A stretch of 64,000 nucleotides of DNA from Thermothelomyces thermophilus ATCC 42464 (taxonomy: Eukaryota > Ascomycota > Sordariomycetes > Sordariales > Chaetomiaceae). The notes beneath the pieces were generated by a model. It was given only the letters and a program-made list of their open reading frames with translations. It was not told the DNA's origin and ran no database searches. Within the stretch, counting starts at the first letter, position 1; each line of letters begins with the position of its first letter. The position numbers and the translations under genes are program-made. Below, one piece after another: positions 22,131-34,703 of the stretch. The DNA lies in contig NC_016478.1 of NCBI RefSeq assembly GCF_000226095.1, positions 62,001 to 126,000 on the forward strand, given 5' to 3'.

Positions 22131-24300
22131 GTAGTATCCTTAAGGAGGAAATAGGGCTTCTCCCTCTAGTTAGGGGTATAAACTAGATTATCTTCCTAGT
22201 ATAGTTTCTAACTTCTAGTTTACTAGTCTTATAGCTATATATAAGTAAGTTAGTCTTACGTTTTTAGAGCGGCTTAGCGATCTTTATATAGTATAGAATT
22301 GAGTATTATAGGAAACTAGTAGTGCCTAAGTACTATTCTGATGCCTTTAATATATATAGAAAGGATAACTACTTAAATGTATCAACGCGTTAAGCTATAT
22401 CAGTAAGGCTAAGACTATCTATATAAAAGCTAAGTAGTTCTATATTTAGGTAGCTAATATATAATTTAGTAAGTAAGATAACGATATTCTTCTTCTAGAA
22501 TAGGGTAAAGATCGTCTGTAAGTACCGTATATAATCCTTGGCTATATCTAAGAAGATGATAATATTATTGATAAACGCGCGATAATGGAAGGAATATAGT
22601 TATAATACCTAATCTATAAACTATTATATATATATAGGCGAATTATAATATCTTATAAGTATTATAGTCGGCTATTCTGAATTATAAGGATTAATTAGTG
22701 TAAACTTATTATAGTATGGAGGATATATACTAAACTAATAGAAAAACGATATAGCGTCAATTACTATAATAAACGTCTTTCTATATGGAGCTATAATAAT
22801 CTCTAACTATAGTAGTAGTAGGTAGTTATTAAGAACTATAACCTTGTTTAGACTATATAGATTGATAACGACACGGCCCTTTATAATGCCTTTTATAGTA
22901 CGCCAGACTATAAAAATAGGATAGGCGAAAGGAGTAGTGTCCTTTGGGAACCGTAATTTGCCCTGTTAATAGAGGGTATCAAAGGTTTTATCTAGGACTT
23001 CCCTATCCCTCTAGCTTAATAGATATACGTAAGAGCGTACTTTCTAGTGTTACTAGCCTTCTATAAGTAGCACTTTCATCTATTTGTTTCATAATATATC
23101 GATTAGACTAGCATTGTCCTAGAGTTATAGGAATCTATTAACCAAGTTAGTAAACTTCTTGGCTAGTTTTACGTCGCCTATATATATATAGATACTATTA
23201 TTAGTAACGATCTTAGGTAGGGACCCCGATATCTTTAATCCTAGGGTAGAATGCTTCTTAGGTATATATGGCTTATATTCCGTTTCGCTAGGAACTTCGT
23301 TAGCTCCTAGGATCGCTTCTAGCGATATATCCCATAGTAGAAAAGGTTAAGATTGCTATATAAGTTAGAAGACGAAGTCGCTAATAGATATATCTAAATT
23401 AGCATTGTTAACGATATTTACGTTGCTAATAGCTATAAATAAGGCTATAGCTATAGGTGGCTTTATAGGGACGTAACTACCTTCGAGGATTACGTTTGAA
23501 TAGCGGTTTAAATTAAAGAAAGCATTAACTAGTATAATATCGTATTAATTAGCTACTACTAACGTAAGGTTAATGTCGTTTGCTACTATAGGTATAACTA
23601 TTATTAAAGTGATAGTTACGATTACTACTATATAGAAAGTGGTATTCTATAAATAGGCAAAGTAGTTATTATCTTCTATTTCTTTGATCCTTCTAATAAG
23701 GTACCTTTTTAGGATATATAGTGTTTCTTATATGGTATTTTCGGTAGGTACTACCTTTAAGGTCTTTATATCTATAATAAAGTCATAGATAGCTATATAA
23801 GCTAAGTTAAATATAAAGGTATAACTTGTTAGGAAAGGCTTATACTTAATAGGCATTATTACCTATTAGTTAGGCAGAAGAGTAATTTTATAAGTGGTTT
23901 TAACCTTCTATATATAGGGTATAAAGTATATATATATAGAAAAAGGAAAGCAGAAGTCGAATAACTATAATTTAATTTCCTTACGTTAATAGTCAATATT
24001 TATATCGTAAGAATCTAGGAATTTGTTACCTATCAAAGGATTTAGTGCTAGAGAATTAATAACCTACGCTATATAGGTAAACTTAGCTAGGGTAGGAGTA
24101 TCGTTTTCCATACCTAGCAAGTAGATATCGAAAGACACCTATTTGTTAAGGCTTAATATAGCGTTTCCTACGCCTTTAACCTTGCCCTTATATCATTTGA
24201 TCTGGTAATTTAATCGCTATAGGAACGTTTAGTCGATTAGGGAGCAGCTAGTACCAGGATCTAAGTATACCTCTATAGCTTTATGATCTATAGGTTCGTA
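22131..24300 (-). pseudogene. Delta protease and reverse transcriptase
   Basis: On the minus strand a retropepsin motif VYLDPGTSCSLID lies at about 24230-24270. The RT catalytic region reads FINNIIIF at about 22556-22585 (Asp pair changed to Asn), followed by YIRYLQTIF. The thumb-like stretch is at about 22330-22420, then KRKTNLL. The frame carries repeated TAG/TAA at Trp/Gln sites. RNase H and integrase are missing because the LINE interrupts near 22131. Confidence 0.68.
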
Positions 24301-24559
24301 GTATACCCTAATATGTAGGTAGGTATATCTTAGCGGTAAACTATAGCATTTAGGTATATGCCTAGGAGGTACGTCCCTAACCTAGTACACTTTTGCTATA
24401 ATGTCTATAATTAGCGTATCTATAGCTTAGTACGCGTTTTCTAGTGGTAAAGCAGGTAGATCTGACTACCTACTAGGAGTTTCTACTAGGCGGCGAATGT
24501 TACCAGATTTGGCGTTTTCGTATGCCTTTAGATACCGGAAGAGAGCATTTCACGTTACT

Positions 24560-26830
24560 AGAGTAGTATTATAGAAACTATAAGTATGGCAAGCTAAGTC
24601 TGTAATATTAGCTTTATAGTTATAGATAGAAGGAAGAGGACTAATTCTATAGTATTGCTTAATATAGGTATATAGTTCGATTTATAAGGTAAAGGATTTA
24701 TAGTACTTATAGCAAGTAAGTTATAAGTCTAGAACGAGGTACGTAATACTAGTATTACTGCCCGAAGATTTAGATCCTAATTTAGATTTAGGGGCGCTTT
24801 TGGCTAACTATATATTAGATTGATCTAGCTCGGAGCTATCGCTAGCTTCTTTAGTAAAGTAGGCATAGTCGCGATATTCCTTTTACTAGTGGTTATCCTT
24901 GCCAAATCTGACCTACTTTTGGCCACGATTACCTTACTTATAGTAATCCTAATTATAGCGATCCTAGTTATAACGATCCTAGTCGCGGTTATAGTTAAAT
25001 CTGTAATCGTAATTAAACTAGCAATTATAGTCAAATCCGTGGTTACACTAGTTATATTTAAGAGACTTATCATATTTATAGCTAAATTATCGAGGTCGAT
25101 TAGCGTTATAGTATATAGGTTTATATAAGCCCTTATCTTTAGCCCTAGGAGACTCTAATTTGCTATCTATAGATAACCTTTTCCATAGATATAGGTAGTA
25201 GTTAAGAGCGGCCACTAGAACAATAGATTAAAACTACTTAATATACTATATATATATACTAAGTAAGGAGTATCGCTAGGGAGGATCTAAATATTACTTG
25301 ATATAGAGGTCTATAGCTAACTAGACTTAAACTATAACTCCTTACTAGTTATCCTTATATTTATTAAGTATATATATTAAGCGTGCCTAATAAGGCATTT
25401 TCTAAATAAAGAAACTAAGCGCTTGCTTGTTTTTCGCGATATCCTTTAAATGTAGGCAGGCTTTATTAAACTTATAAGTGGCAGTTATAGCATCAGGTAT
25501 AAAGCATTTCTATAGTTAATCTATAATAGCTCGAAGACCTAGTTTGTATAATTATCCATATATAGAGCTATTTAACTTATTAGTCTACTAAATAATAGCT
25601 AGATTACTAAGAAGAGTTTAGAAGAAAGATAAAATCTACGTCTTAATACTACCGTTAGGGTCGCTTTCTAGGAAGGTTTTAATGTAATTAGCAAAGTAGT
25701 AGACGTTAGTAAATACCAGATTCTTACTATTGTTAATAATACCTAAGGAATGTAGGTTAGGGAAAGAAAGACTAAACTAGCTAATATCGTCTCTTTTAAT
25801 CTTAAAGTCTAAGCGGCTCTATATATTTATAGTAATATTATATATAAACTTATATCTATAATGTCTATTATTATTATTACTATTATTACTACTACTATTA
25901 CTACTATTACTATTACTACTACTACTATTACTAGGGTATAGAGTACCGTAATAGCATCTTAGATTCTAGTTACCTAAAGGTTAGTAATAGTTAGATAGCT
26001 TATCGTTACTATCGTCAGAGCTTAAGGAACTAGGTTCTTTACCTCTACTAGCTACAAAGTATAAGATCTCATATAAAGGCTATATACGTTTAGGGTAGCC
26101 AAGATTATAATAATACCTAATACTAACGCCCTTAAAGGGTATAAGGAAAGTACTACTATTATATTATATATCTTCCATAAGATCGTTAACTTATCATACT
26201 TCTTCTATAATAATATTAAGTCTAGTAGAGTTAAAAGAAGATCGCTAATAACTAGGTAGTTAATTGTCGATCTTGCTTTCTATACTATATATTATATCGA
26301 CTAATTCTTTTATTTAAGTCATCACTTAGCTAAATACGTTACTATACTAATTTATATAGATTTCTAGCCCTTCGATATGATCAGCTAATAATACTATCAT
26401 TTCTTCTATATATTTCTCTAGGCACTAGGAAATTTGTAAGCGAAGTTACAATCTATCCTAGTAAGATTCTTTTCAAGCGTTTATAATAGCTTATAGATAG
26501 CTCCTTTAGTCTTATTAGCAATATTATTAGTTTCTTCCTTTAGCTAATTAAACTAAAGATCTATTTTACTATTTAACTAAGCTAACGTTTCCTTATTAGT
26601 ATTAAACTTATTAGGTTTAGCTTACTATAATTTATATTTATTAGCAAATTTAAGTAGTAATTCTAGCTCCTATAAAGAAGCTTCTTCTTATAATTAATCT
26701 TTAGGATCATAATCTAATACCTATACCTATAGTATATAAGGTATCCTATCATACCTCCTTAGAATGCTTATAATATGGTTAGATAGTTCCCTAATATTTA
26801 GTTTTTTAATAGGAGTGTTTAAAGGATAAG
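24560..26830 (-). pseudogene. Delta gag with Arg-Asp-Tyr-Asn repeats and a C2H2-like finger
   Basis: Read through stops on the minus strand, the N-terminal part (about 26830-26400) is helical, with ELSNHIISILRRYD and FANKYKL. A Ser/Asn tract follows at 25861-25935. A charged repeat (NRD.DRYN.DRYN.DYY, where the dots are probably Trp) lies at about 24900-25000. Near 24660-24720 the frame reads CYKYYKSFTL, then IELYTYIKQYY. This matches C-x2-C-x12-H-x4-H if Tyr are mutated Cys/His. The two overlapping short open frames on opposite strands at 24825-25128 are shadows of the repeat. Confidence 0.58.
25861..25935. repeat. (TTA/CTA)n trinucleotide tract in delta gag
   Basis: About 75 bases of ATT/ACT triplets. 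On the minus strand it encodes an uninterrupted Ser/Asn tract in the delta gag frame. It looks like a coding microsatellite rather than a CRISPR or other array. Confidence 0.75.
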
Positions 26831-26869
26831 AAGATTAAGGAAGATCTTCTATAGGAAAAGATCCTAAGG

Positions 26870-27202
26870 TATAATATACTAGCCTTATAGCATCTACAGA
26901 TAAGCGTACAATGTTTTATTCGACTACCTTAGGGAGGAAAAAGAGGAAGAATACAAGAGTTATATAGAGGAGTGCCTTTTTAATATATATATATATAATC
27001 TAGGTAAGGCCCGGTTAGGCTCCGGGTTAGGCCCTAAGCAAGCTCTAACTACACGCCCTATAAACGACCTACAAATGTCTCGTAAACCAATTATATATAC
27101 TTAGGTAGGTTAAGTAGGTCCGGTCTATTGCTAGGTAGGTCTGGTCTGTTACTAGGCAAAGCCTGGTATTATTTAGCCTAGGTAAAGCCTAGGCCTATAA
27201 TA
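26870..27202 (-). repeat. Alpha-2 3' LTR
   Basis: In element orientation it starts TATTATAGG after a G-rich tract and ends TATATTATA next to TAAGG. About 333 bp. It is a direct repeat of the split 5' LTR and inverted relative to 20638-20962. Confidence 0.88.
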
Positions 27203-27350
27203 TACCCCCCTCCTTCCTAGGTTAATTACCAGGTAGGCCTACCCTATATTACCATAGTAACAAGACCTATACGTGCCGGTAAATTATATATAGGGCCTAG
27301 TCTTTATTTTAAGTTCCGCCTACGCCCTCCTAGCCTTACCTCTAAATAGG

Positions 27351-27358
27351 TATAAATA
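27351..27358 (+). promoter_or_regulatory. TATA box of the alpha-2 antisense gene
   Basis: TATAAATA followed by a pyrimidine-rich leader (27360-27425), about 168 bases before the presumed start at 27526. Sequence and spacing match the alpha-1 copy at 20335-20342. Confidence 0.5.
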
Positions 27359-27525
27359 CCTCTTCTCTCTCCCTCCTCCTTTTACTTCTTCCTTCTTTTT
27401 AACCGATACTCCCTCTACCTACTCCCTATCTACCCTCCCTTTATATTATATTTTTCTTATTACCTATGCCTATATTATATCTATAAGACTTTTTTTTTCT
27501 CTTGTATTTATTTAGGATATTAACT

Positions 27526-28559
27526 ATAGTTAGCTTATTTAATAGTAATAGTAATAGTTACCATTCTAATAGTAATAAGAATCAGGACTATTATATAAGT
27601 TTTTCCCTTTACTATTTTAACTATAGTTACCTTATATTTATATAGGACTTTAACTAGTCCCTTACTTATAGTATAAGAACTAGAATACTTCCTTTAGCAG
27701 GTTTACTATTAAGGGTAACTCCTCTAATAAAAAGTTTAAGTTATTACCTAAGAAGGAATAGTATTGCCTTAACTATATTTACTACCTCCTATATAGTAAC
27801 TAAGTTATATATATTTCTATCTATAGTACCTCCTATATAACCTACTATACTACCTATAACCCTTATATTTAGAATCTATAGCTCTAAGCTAATAACCCCT
27901 ACTTATATATAGGTATTAGAAAAATTATATACTATTATAATACTAGTACTACCCTTACCTCCCCTACCTATTATAAGACTACTACCTAAGATACCTATAA
28001 GGCTATCCTAATACCTAAGTTCTCTATACTAGTATACTTATTTATTATAGTCTTAGAGGCTATATAGGCTAACTATTCCCCTAGCTATACTACCTTCTCC
28101 CTTACTTAAGCTATAAGTTCCTACTACTCTACTAATAACCTAGGCCTAGTTACTACCCCTTATACCCTTACCTACTATAATAATATTATCTAGGCTACCA
28201 CTACCCTTACCCCTACCCTATATACTATTAGGTAGCTTATATACTACGCTATAGCATAGAACGATAATATACTATACTAGATATAATATATAAATAAGAA
28301 TATATTAACTTTGGTTAATACTAATATTACCCTCGTTACCTACGTCTTAGGTACATTATTACCTGCCTCCTATACCCGTTCGCACGCCTCTACATGCCCT
28401 ATACCTATACTAATTAACTTCGGCCGCTCTCGCACCCGCCACTCTTCCTTGCCTACCGACCGCGTGGTACGCCTAATCTATGACTATAAGGAGCTTACTA
28501 ATATCTCGGAGGAGGAGGAGGAGGAGGAGGAAGAGTTTAAGGAGGAACTTGTAAAGTAA
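27526..28559 (+). pseudogene. Alpha-2 antisense gene, frameshifted
   Basis: Starts at ATA 27526 (aligned to the presumed start in alpha-1). An Asn/Ser-rich N-terminus (NSNSNSYHSNSNKNQDYY) follows, then the conserved NSSNKKFKLLPKKE region (about 27716-27760) in a shifted frame. It ends with an uninterrupted 82-codon C-terminal part at 28311-28559 (MVNTNITLVTYVLGTL, then a Glu-rich tail). Total length is not a multiple of three, so at least one indel has occurred. The C-terminal part is alignable with the alpha-1 copy (19122-19370). Confidence 0.6.
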
Positions 28560-28739
28560 GCGTATAGTATATACTAGTTATTATATTTTTATCTTATAAT
28601 TAATAGGTTAGTACGTTTATAATATATCTATATACGTCTACTACCTGTTTGCCCTAGGTTTGCCTATATATATGAGAATTTTAAATCGTTTGTATTTATA
28701 CCCTTCCCTACCTCCTATTTATAACCAGTCTATCATTAT

Positions 28740-31700
28740 GATATATATCTCCCTACTCCTGCTTAAATATATCAAGCGCTTTAATATTTTCTAGATTTTC
28801 TAATAGCTTCTAAGTTAGGGTATTATATCCCTTTTACTTTACTAGTATATTACGTTAATTTTCTTTTCCCCTTATATTCCTAATTATAAGGATCGCTTTT
28901 ACTTTATATTCCTCTTATAATAGTCCTTCTTAGGAGAGTTCTAATATTAGGTCCGGTTAGAAATCTAATATATATTATAAAGGTAGTAGGTTAGATATAA
29001 TATATTTAATAAGGTTAATATAAAAGGTAGGGTAGAGGCTATGGGGAATATTTAGAGTTACTATTAATAGTATTAATACTATAATTATTTTATACTTAGC
29101 GTTAACCTAGTTAAGTTAATAGCTAGAGTAGTTAGTCTTAATATTATATAAAGATAGCTATACTTTATCTCTTACTTTAAATCTCTTAGCTAGATATCAA
29201 GAACGATTAACGTTTTCTTACAAGTATTACTATATATATATAATAGCGGCCTAGGTCTATTTTATACCTTCTCTTAGGTAATGTAAGAAATTAATAGCCC
29301 TTCCTTATAAGGTCAAGGTAGGAGTATCCAATAGGTTAGTAAACTATATTAAGCTTATATTATAACTATGGAAGAGGTAGCTTATACTTATCCCAGTTAC
29401 TATCGAATTACGATTATTAATTGTAAGCTAGTATATAAGTAGATATTCAGGCTAGTTATATTAGTTAAAGGAAACTATGATCTATAAGATAATCTATACC
29501 TCCTAATTTATATATTCCATACCTTCATCTATCTATAGATAATAGGCTATTAATAATAGCTACTTAATCCTAATAGTCTTATAGAGAGTAGTCTAAAACT
29601 AGCTAAGCTAGTCCGAACCGCGATTAGTAATAATTTGTATCAGAAATCTATAAAACTGCTACTATATATCCTGGAACTAGAGCACGTATGCCTTAGCTCC
29701 TATCGAGGATATAGCTTTAAGCTAGATATACTTTAATAGCTAGTTAGTAATTATTATAAGGTACTAAGGTAAATTCCTGTCTTATATAGGGAGATCGACT
29801 ATAAAATTAATAGAAATCTATTTCTAGAAACGGTTAGCGATAGGTAAGGGCTAGAAGAGTCCTTATTATAGTTAATATAAAACCTTAGCCCTTCGATATA
29901 TATAATAATTCCTTATAAACCTCTTTATATATAGGGATATAAAGTCCTAATAGTAGTCCTATTAGAGTATTTTAAATAACCTATTCCTCTCTAGATAAAC
30001 TAATATAAGGGAGTTATAGATATATTAAAGAATAGTAGTTATAAGTAGCTCCTATATAGAAAGCCAAAGTCTACCTTAGAACTGAAAGGCACCCTATATA
30101 TTAAAGGAGTAATCTATAATCCAGGTCTACGTTATATTTGCCTCCTTCGGAAATTTTTAGGCCCTATCTCGGACGGCCTAAAGCTAATATATATAATATT
30201 TGTCCTTAATAACTCTCTTATTCTATAAGGCTATAAGCTATATATCTACGAAAATAATACCCCCCTTTAGCAAGTAATATATTTTAGGTAATGATAAGGT
30301 ACTAGTTATATCTATCCAAATAGTAGGGAGGAGTTATACTATATATTATATATTCTTAGGGTAATCTTATTTATAGTAGGATAGGGCATTAAAATAGGAA
30401 GCTTATAATCTCGGTTAGTAACAAAGTTTAAAGTTAAAGAGGGAAAGTATTTTAGCCTATTAAGCTTACCATTTACTAATTAAATAAGGCTAAGAGAAGT
30501 ATTTAAGGTTTTTATAGTTAGTTAAGATCCAAAAGAGGGTAGTAATACTACAAAGCTTAGCCGACTAGGCCTTTAGATATAAGATGATTATAAGTAGTTC
30601 CTTATTATAGATTATATAGTTCTATTTGGCCAGGGACAGTTTTATGGAATAGTAGGCTATAGGATATAGGACCTTGTCTTCTCCCTATTAGGATAAGTAC
30701 CCTCCTAACGCTATCCTAGAGTAGTCTACCTTAAGTACTATCTCCTATTTAGGATCCTATTATACTAGGACAGGTTCTGATATAAAAGCTATCTTAAGAG
30801 CTTTAAAGGCCTCTTATTCCTTAGTCCCTTACTAAAATAGAGTATTCTTATAAGTTAACTATATTAAAGGTATAATTAACTCAGAAACGTTAGGGATAAA
30901 GTCTTAATAGAAGTTTATAAACCCTAGGAAACTCTATACTCTCTAAACCTTATATAATACCTCTTACCTATAGATAATAGCTAGCTTTTTAGGGTCTAGG
31001 TAAACCTAAGCCCTTACCTTAATAATATAGCTAAGATATTTAATTTCTTTTATAATAAATATATACTTCTTAAGATCTAATATAAGTCTTACTTTCTATA
31101 GCCTTTAGAGTACGTCCTTTACCTACCTTATATAATCCTTCTTATTACCCAATATATAGATTAAGATATTATTAAGGTATACCATTATAAAGTCTCTAAG
31201 TATTAAGCTAAGAGTATTATTGATATATTATTAGAAAGTTATAGCTATACTTATAGGTCTAAAAGGGTAGATAAGCTATTTAAAGAGGCTAAACTAGGTC
31301 TAAAATACTATTAAATACTTATAGCTCTCCATAATCTGGATATAGTAAAAGGCCACCTAGACGTTAAACTTTATAAACTACTTAGCTCCAGCTAAGGAGT
31401 AAAGTATCTCCTTAATAAGTAAAAGGGGGTACCAATCTTACTTTATGATCTTATTTAGTGCCTAATAGTTAATATAGAACCTCTATCCTCTATCTACTTT
31501 CTTTACTAGGAAGATAGGGGCAGCGGCCAAAGAGGAGCTAGCTTAGATCTATCCCTTATCTAGCAAGTTAACGACTTACTTTCGGACTTCTAATAAATGA
31601 TCTTATAGTATATTATAGAGAGGCCCCTAAAGGAGTTTGGGAATCTTTCTATCTAAGCCTTCCTTTAATTTAATATAATGCTCGGCTATATTATAATATA

Positions 31701-31787
31701 AGGGGAGTCTACTAGCTTTCTCCTTATTAAAGAGGTTAGCAAAGTTATAAAGTTTATCTAGTAAGGTAACCTCTAACTTTATATTAG
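28740..31787 (-). pseudogene. Alpha-2 pol: RT, RNase H, integrase, chromodomain
   Basis: Minus strand, mirror of alpha-1 segments 705-1902, 9477-10139 and 17726-18960, here uninterrupted. RT near 31800-31000 has catalytic box YLNNILIY (antisense to about 31150-31185). RNase H lies around 30850-30470, the integrase zinc region around 30250-29900, the DDE core around 29850-29450, and the chromodomain antisense to about 28770-28860. It begins at the beta-3 insertion at 31787. Numerous RIP-type stops. It serves as a reference that the alpha-1 splits are insertions. Confidence 0.85.
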
Positions 31788-32219
31788 TGTTACGGAAATA
31801 TACATATAGATACCGCCTAAGCCACTAGTACAAACAGGCTAATCAAGCTAAAGGAATGATAGACCAATCAGGATAGGATCACACTTAGCAAGAAATAATC
31901 CTAGCAGAGGATCACTAGCTCACGACATAAGCCAGGTAAGCTAGTATAGAGGATTACTACGACTACTAGTAATCCTAGGGTTATATATATATATGAATAG
32001 TTACTCGTTAGGTAGACTCTAAGAGTTCACTAGTAATAGTAACCTATCCTATAATCACAGTACTTATACTAAGCATTGCTAATTACTATAAAAGATAACT
32101 CTAGTATTATTATAAACCCTTTAGCTTTACCAAATCCCTCAAACGACCTACCTACTTGTCCTACTCAATCTACCTTCATCTAAACCCTTTTAGAAGAAGT
32201 CTAAGTTAGGTTCGTTATA
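31788..32219 (+). repeat. Beta-3 5' LTR (subtype I)
   Basis: Starts TGTTACGG, ends TTCGTTATA. Direct repeat of 39383-39814. Confidence 0.9.
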
Positions 32220-32246
32220 CATTGCTATCACTCCCTTTGTTCTATT

Positions 32247-34703
32247 ATAGTTTAGAATGGAGGTGACTTTGACCTTAATATCGACATGGCTACTAACGTC
32301 ACAGCCAAACAGCTGCTCGCCTAGCTTAGTCAACTCCATTAGCAAATCTAGGAGTTAGACTAGAGAGACAAGGCTACTTAAGCTCGAATCAAGGAACTCG
32401 AGAATGGCGAAAAGCACTTGTAGAAACTAGTTAACGAGGCCTACGCCAAAATCAAGGCACTCGAAGGCGCTAAAGCGAGCCGTATTAAGATCGAACTACC
32501 TAGCAAATATAGAAGAACTAAGGAGGATCTTATAGGATTCCTAACAAACCTCTAATCCTACTTCTGGCTTAATAATGATAAGTTTCCGGACGATAAAGCT
32601 AAAGTCCTCTATATAGCTATAAGACTAAAGGGCAAGGTACTTAGATAGTTTAAGCCTATATAGAACGACTATCTTACTAAGGAAGATGAAGACGACTAAG
32701 ACGTGTTTATATAAGTAGTCTTTTGATCCTATGACCGTTTTAAAGAAGAGCTTTAGAAGGTTTTTGGCGATAAAGATAAGAAGATTTATATATAAAAAAG
32801 ACTTATTAACCTCTAATAGACTAAGTTAATAGCCTCTTACGCTATATAGTTTAGATAGGACATACTCAAGTCTTAGCTTAACGATAAGGTATTAATATAA
32901 TTATTCTATAACGGCTTAAAGGAAAAGGTTAAAGATAAGTTATATAAGTATAATTAGCCTAAAACCCTGAATGAATATATTATATAAGCTATTAGAATCG
33001 ATAATTGACTCTATATATAAGAGTAATAGAAATGAGGTTAAATAAACAGAACTATAGTTAAGGCTAATAACAAGAACAAGCAAATATACGTTAGTACTTT
33101 ATATAGGATATACCTTAGAGCTATAGATATAGATATAGTATAGAAGTAGGACTAGAAGAAGATAACTAAAGACAAGTCTAATATTACCTACTATAACTAT
33201 AGAAAGAAAAGGCACTATAAGCGAGAATGTCAAAGCCCGAAGAAAGAGTAGAAAATAGTCTCTAGAAAGGAAATTATAGCTATCGACGAAACCACTAAGG
33301 ATGTCATCGAAGTAGCGGCTACGAGCTACAAAGATAGGAGTAGTAATAAGAATAGTCTCGGATACAATAGTAACAGTAAAGACAAACAAGCACCGTATTC
33401 CGAACTAGTCACTATAGACCTAGAGATAGGTCTTGCCGAATAGGACATGGCAGGAGAATACGTACTACTAATTTCGATTCTCCTAGCCTTAAGGTAGTAG
33501 GGTTTTATAGTTATATAGAGGTAAGATAGATTATAGACAACCGATACCTAAGGAATCGAAAGACCTAGACCTAATGTTCTATTCTTCTAGGAATAAATTA
33601 AATAGTACTATAATAAAGTTTTCTAACTTAATATAGAACTATATAAATAGGATAGACGCTTAATTTGACTTGCCTAGTAAAGTAATAAGATAAAGGACGA
33701 GATAAGGGAACTCCGACATATTATAGAAACTATTAAAGGAGAATAGCCTGTAATATATAATAGGCCTAATAGCTATACTAAGCACCTTAACGACTAGTAA
33801 CTTAGTAATGACGTACGGAACCTGGAATACTAGTTTATATACACGAACCACGGAAAAGACGAGTGTATATAGGAAAGCTACTAGAAGAAATATTCCTATC
33901 CTAGCATTAGGGTACCTACGGTCTATATATAATAGGAAGGATTCGGGAAAGAATTCTAATACCTCCTAGGCAACGCTATATAACTATATCCTTGACACGA
34001 GGCATATATATAAGTGCCTTGGTTATGGTATATAGTATATAAATACCAATATCACTTCTACGATAAATTCGAAAACAATTACTAGCTAACCTAACAAGGA
34101 AATAAGGACGGAAGCTTATACCCTATAGAATAGGTCTACGATATAAGAAACAGAGCGGCCGAATTGCTCTAGAAGATCGAAGCCCGCGATCTAGAAGGCA
34201 TTACGATAGTTCTAAGACAAGCCTAGCCTAGGTACTACGGAACAAGACGAGATATATAGGACTCGTGCTAGAGTAACAATTGCCTCTATTACACGGACGA
34301 AAAGAAATCGCGAATTTGGGAGCTTTAGATAAAGCTATAGTATATATGACATAAAGTAGAACGGACTTAATAGTAGGAAGCCGTAAGCACTTAATGGCTT
34401 ATAGAAATAAGCACGATCGATAAAGCCACTATTAGCCGAATAACTAAAGAGGTTAGTACTAACCTAGGAAACGGGTCAGGGCCCTTTAAGGGGCCTAGAA
34501 ACTATTAACGCCTATATAGTAGCAAGTAGTAGCGTAGTATAGGAAGAACTAATATAAGAGACTACTATATTAAGACCTCCTAGTAGAAATATAGGAAATC
34601 GCTATAATCTTTAGATAATGGTAGTAAGATAAGCGGCTATAGATAATAGTATAATGGAAACAGCACGAAATACTTGTACTAGTAGATAGTAGAGCAGAGA
34701 TAA
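32247..34703 (+). pseudogene. gag: Beta-3 gag
   Basis: Starts at ATA 32247 (mutated ATG; G-T-T-T-A-G-A-A-T follows as in beta-2) and runs 819 codons to TAA 34701-34703, the same length as beta-2. The CCHC knuckle lies at about 33188-33235, reading YYNYRKKRHYKRECQ with His and the last Cys retained. Apparent minus-strand open frames over 33099-33389 and 33660-33851 are shadows. RIP-type stops are common. Confidence 0.85.

Larger units (their letters stand above)
22131..26869 (-). mobile_element. Delta: older Ty3/gypsy-type element, truncated at its 3' side
   Basis: Minus strand. Gag lies at the high-coordinate side, then protease and RT, and similarity stops in the RT connection at about 22131 where the LINE begins. 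Alpha-2 is inserted at its 5' side: TSD TAAGG at 26865-26869 matches 63461-63465, so delta continues at 63466. It is a different family from alpha and beta, with a C2H2-like finger ahead of the protease. It is the oldest layer visible. Confidence 0.72.

Noticed and set aside
24825-25128. Two overlapping hydrophobic open frames on opposite strands
   Set aside because: Both are off-frame readings of the Arg-Asp-Tyr-Asn repeat in delta gag. The hydrophobic character comes from the repeat's base composition.
25861-25935. CRISPR-like or satellite array
   Set aside because: A simple (TTA/CTA)n coding microsatellite with no spacer-repeat structure.
18750-28870. A single large palindromic or foldback transposon with 2-kb terminal inverted repeats
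   Set aside because: The right arm belongs to an element whose two LTRs are direct repeats flanked by TAAGG at 26865 and 63461. The left arm sits in a LINE ORF1. They are two independent, oppositely oriented insertions.
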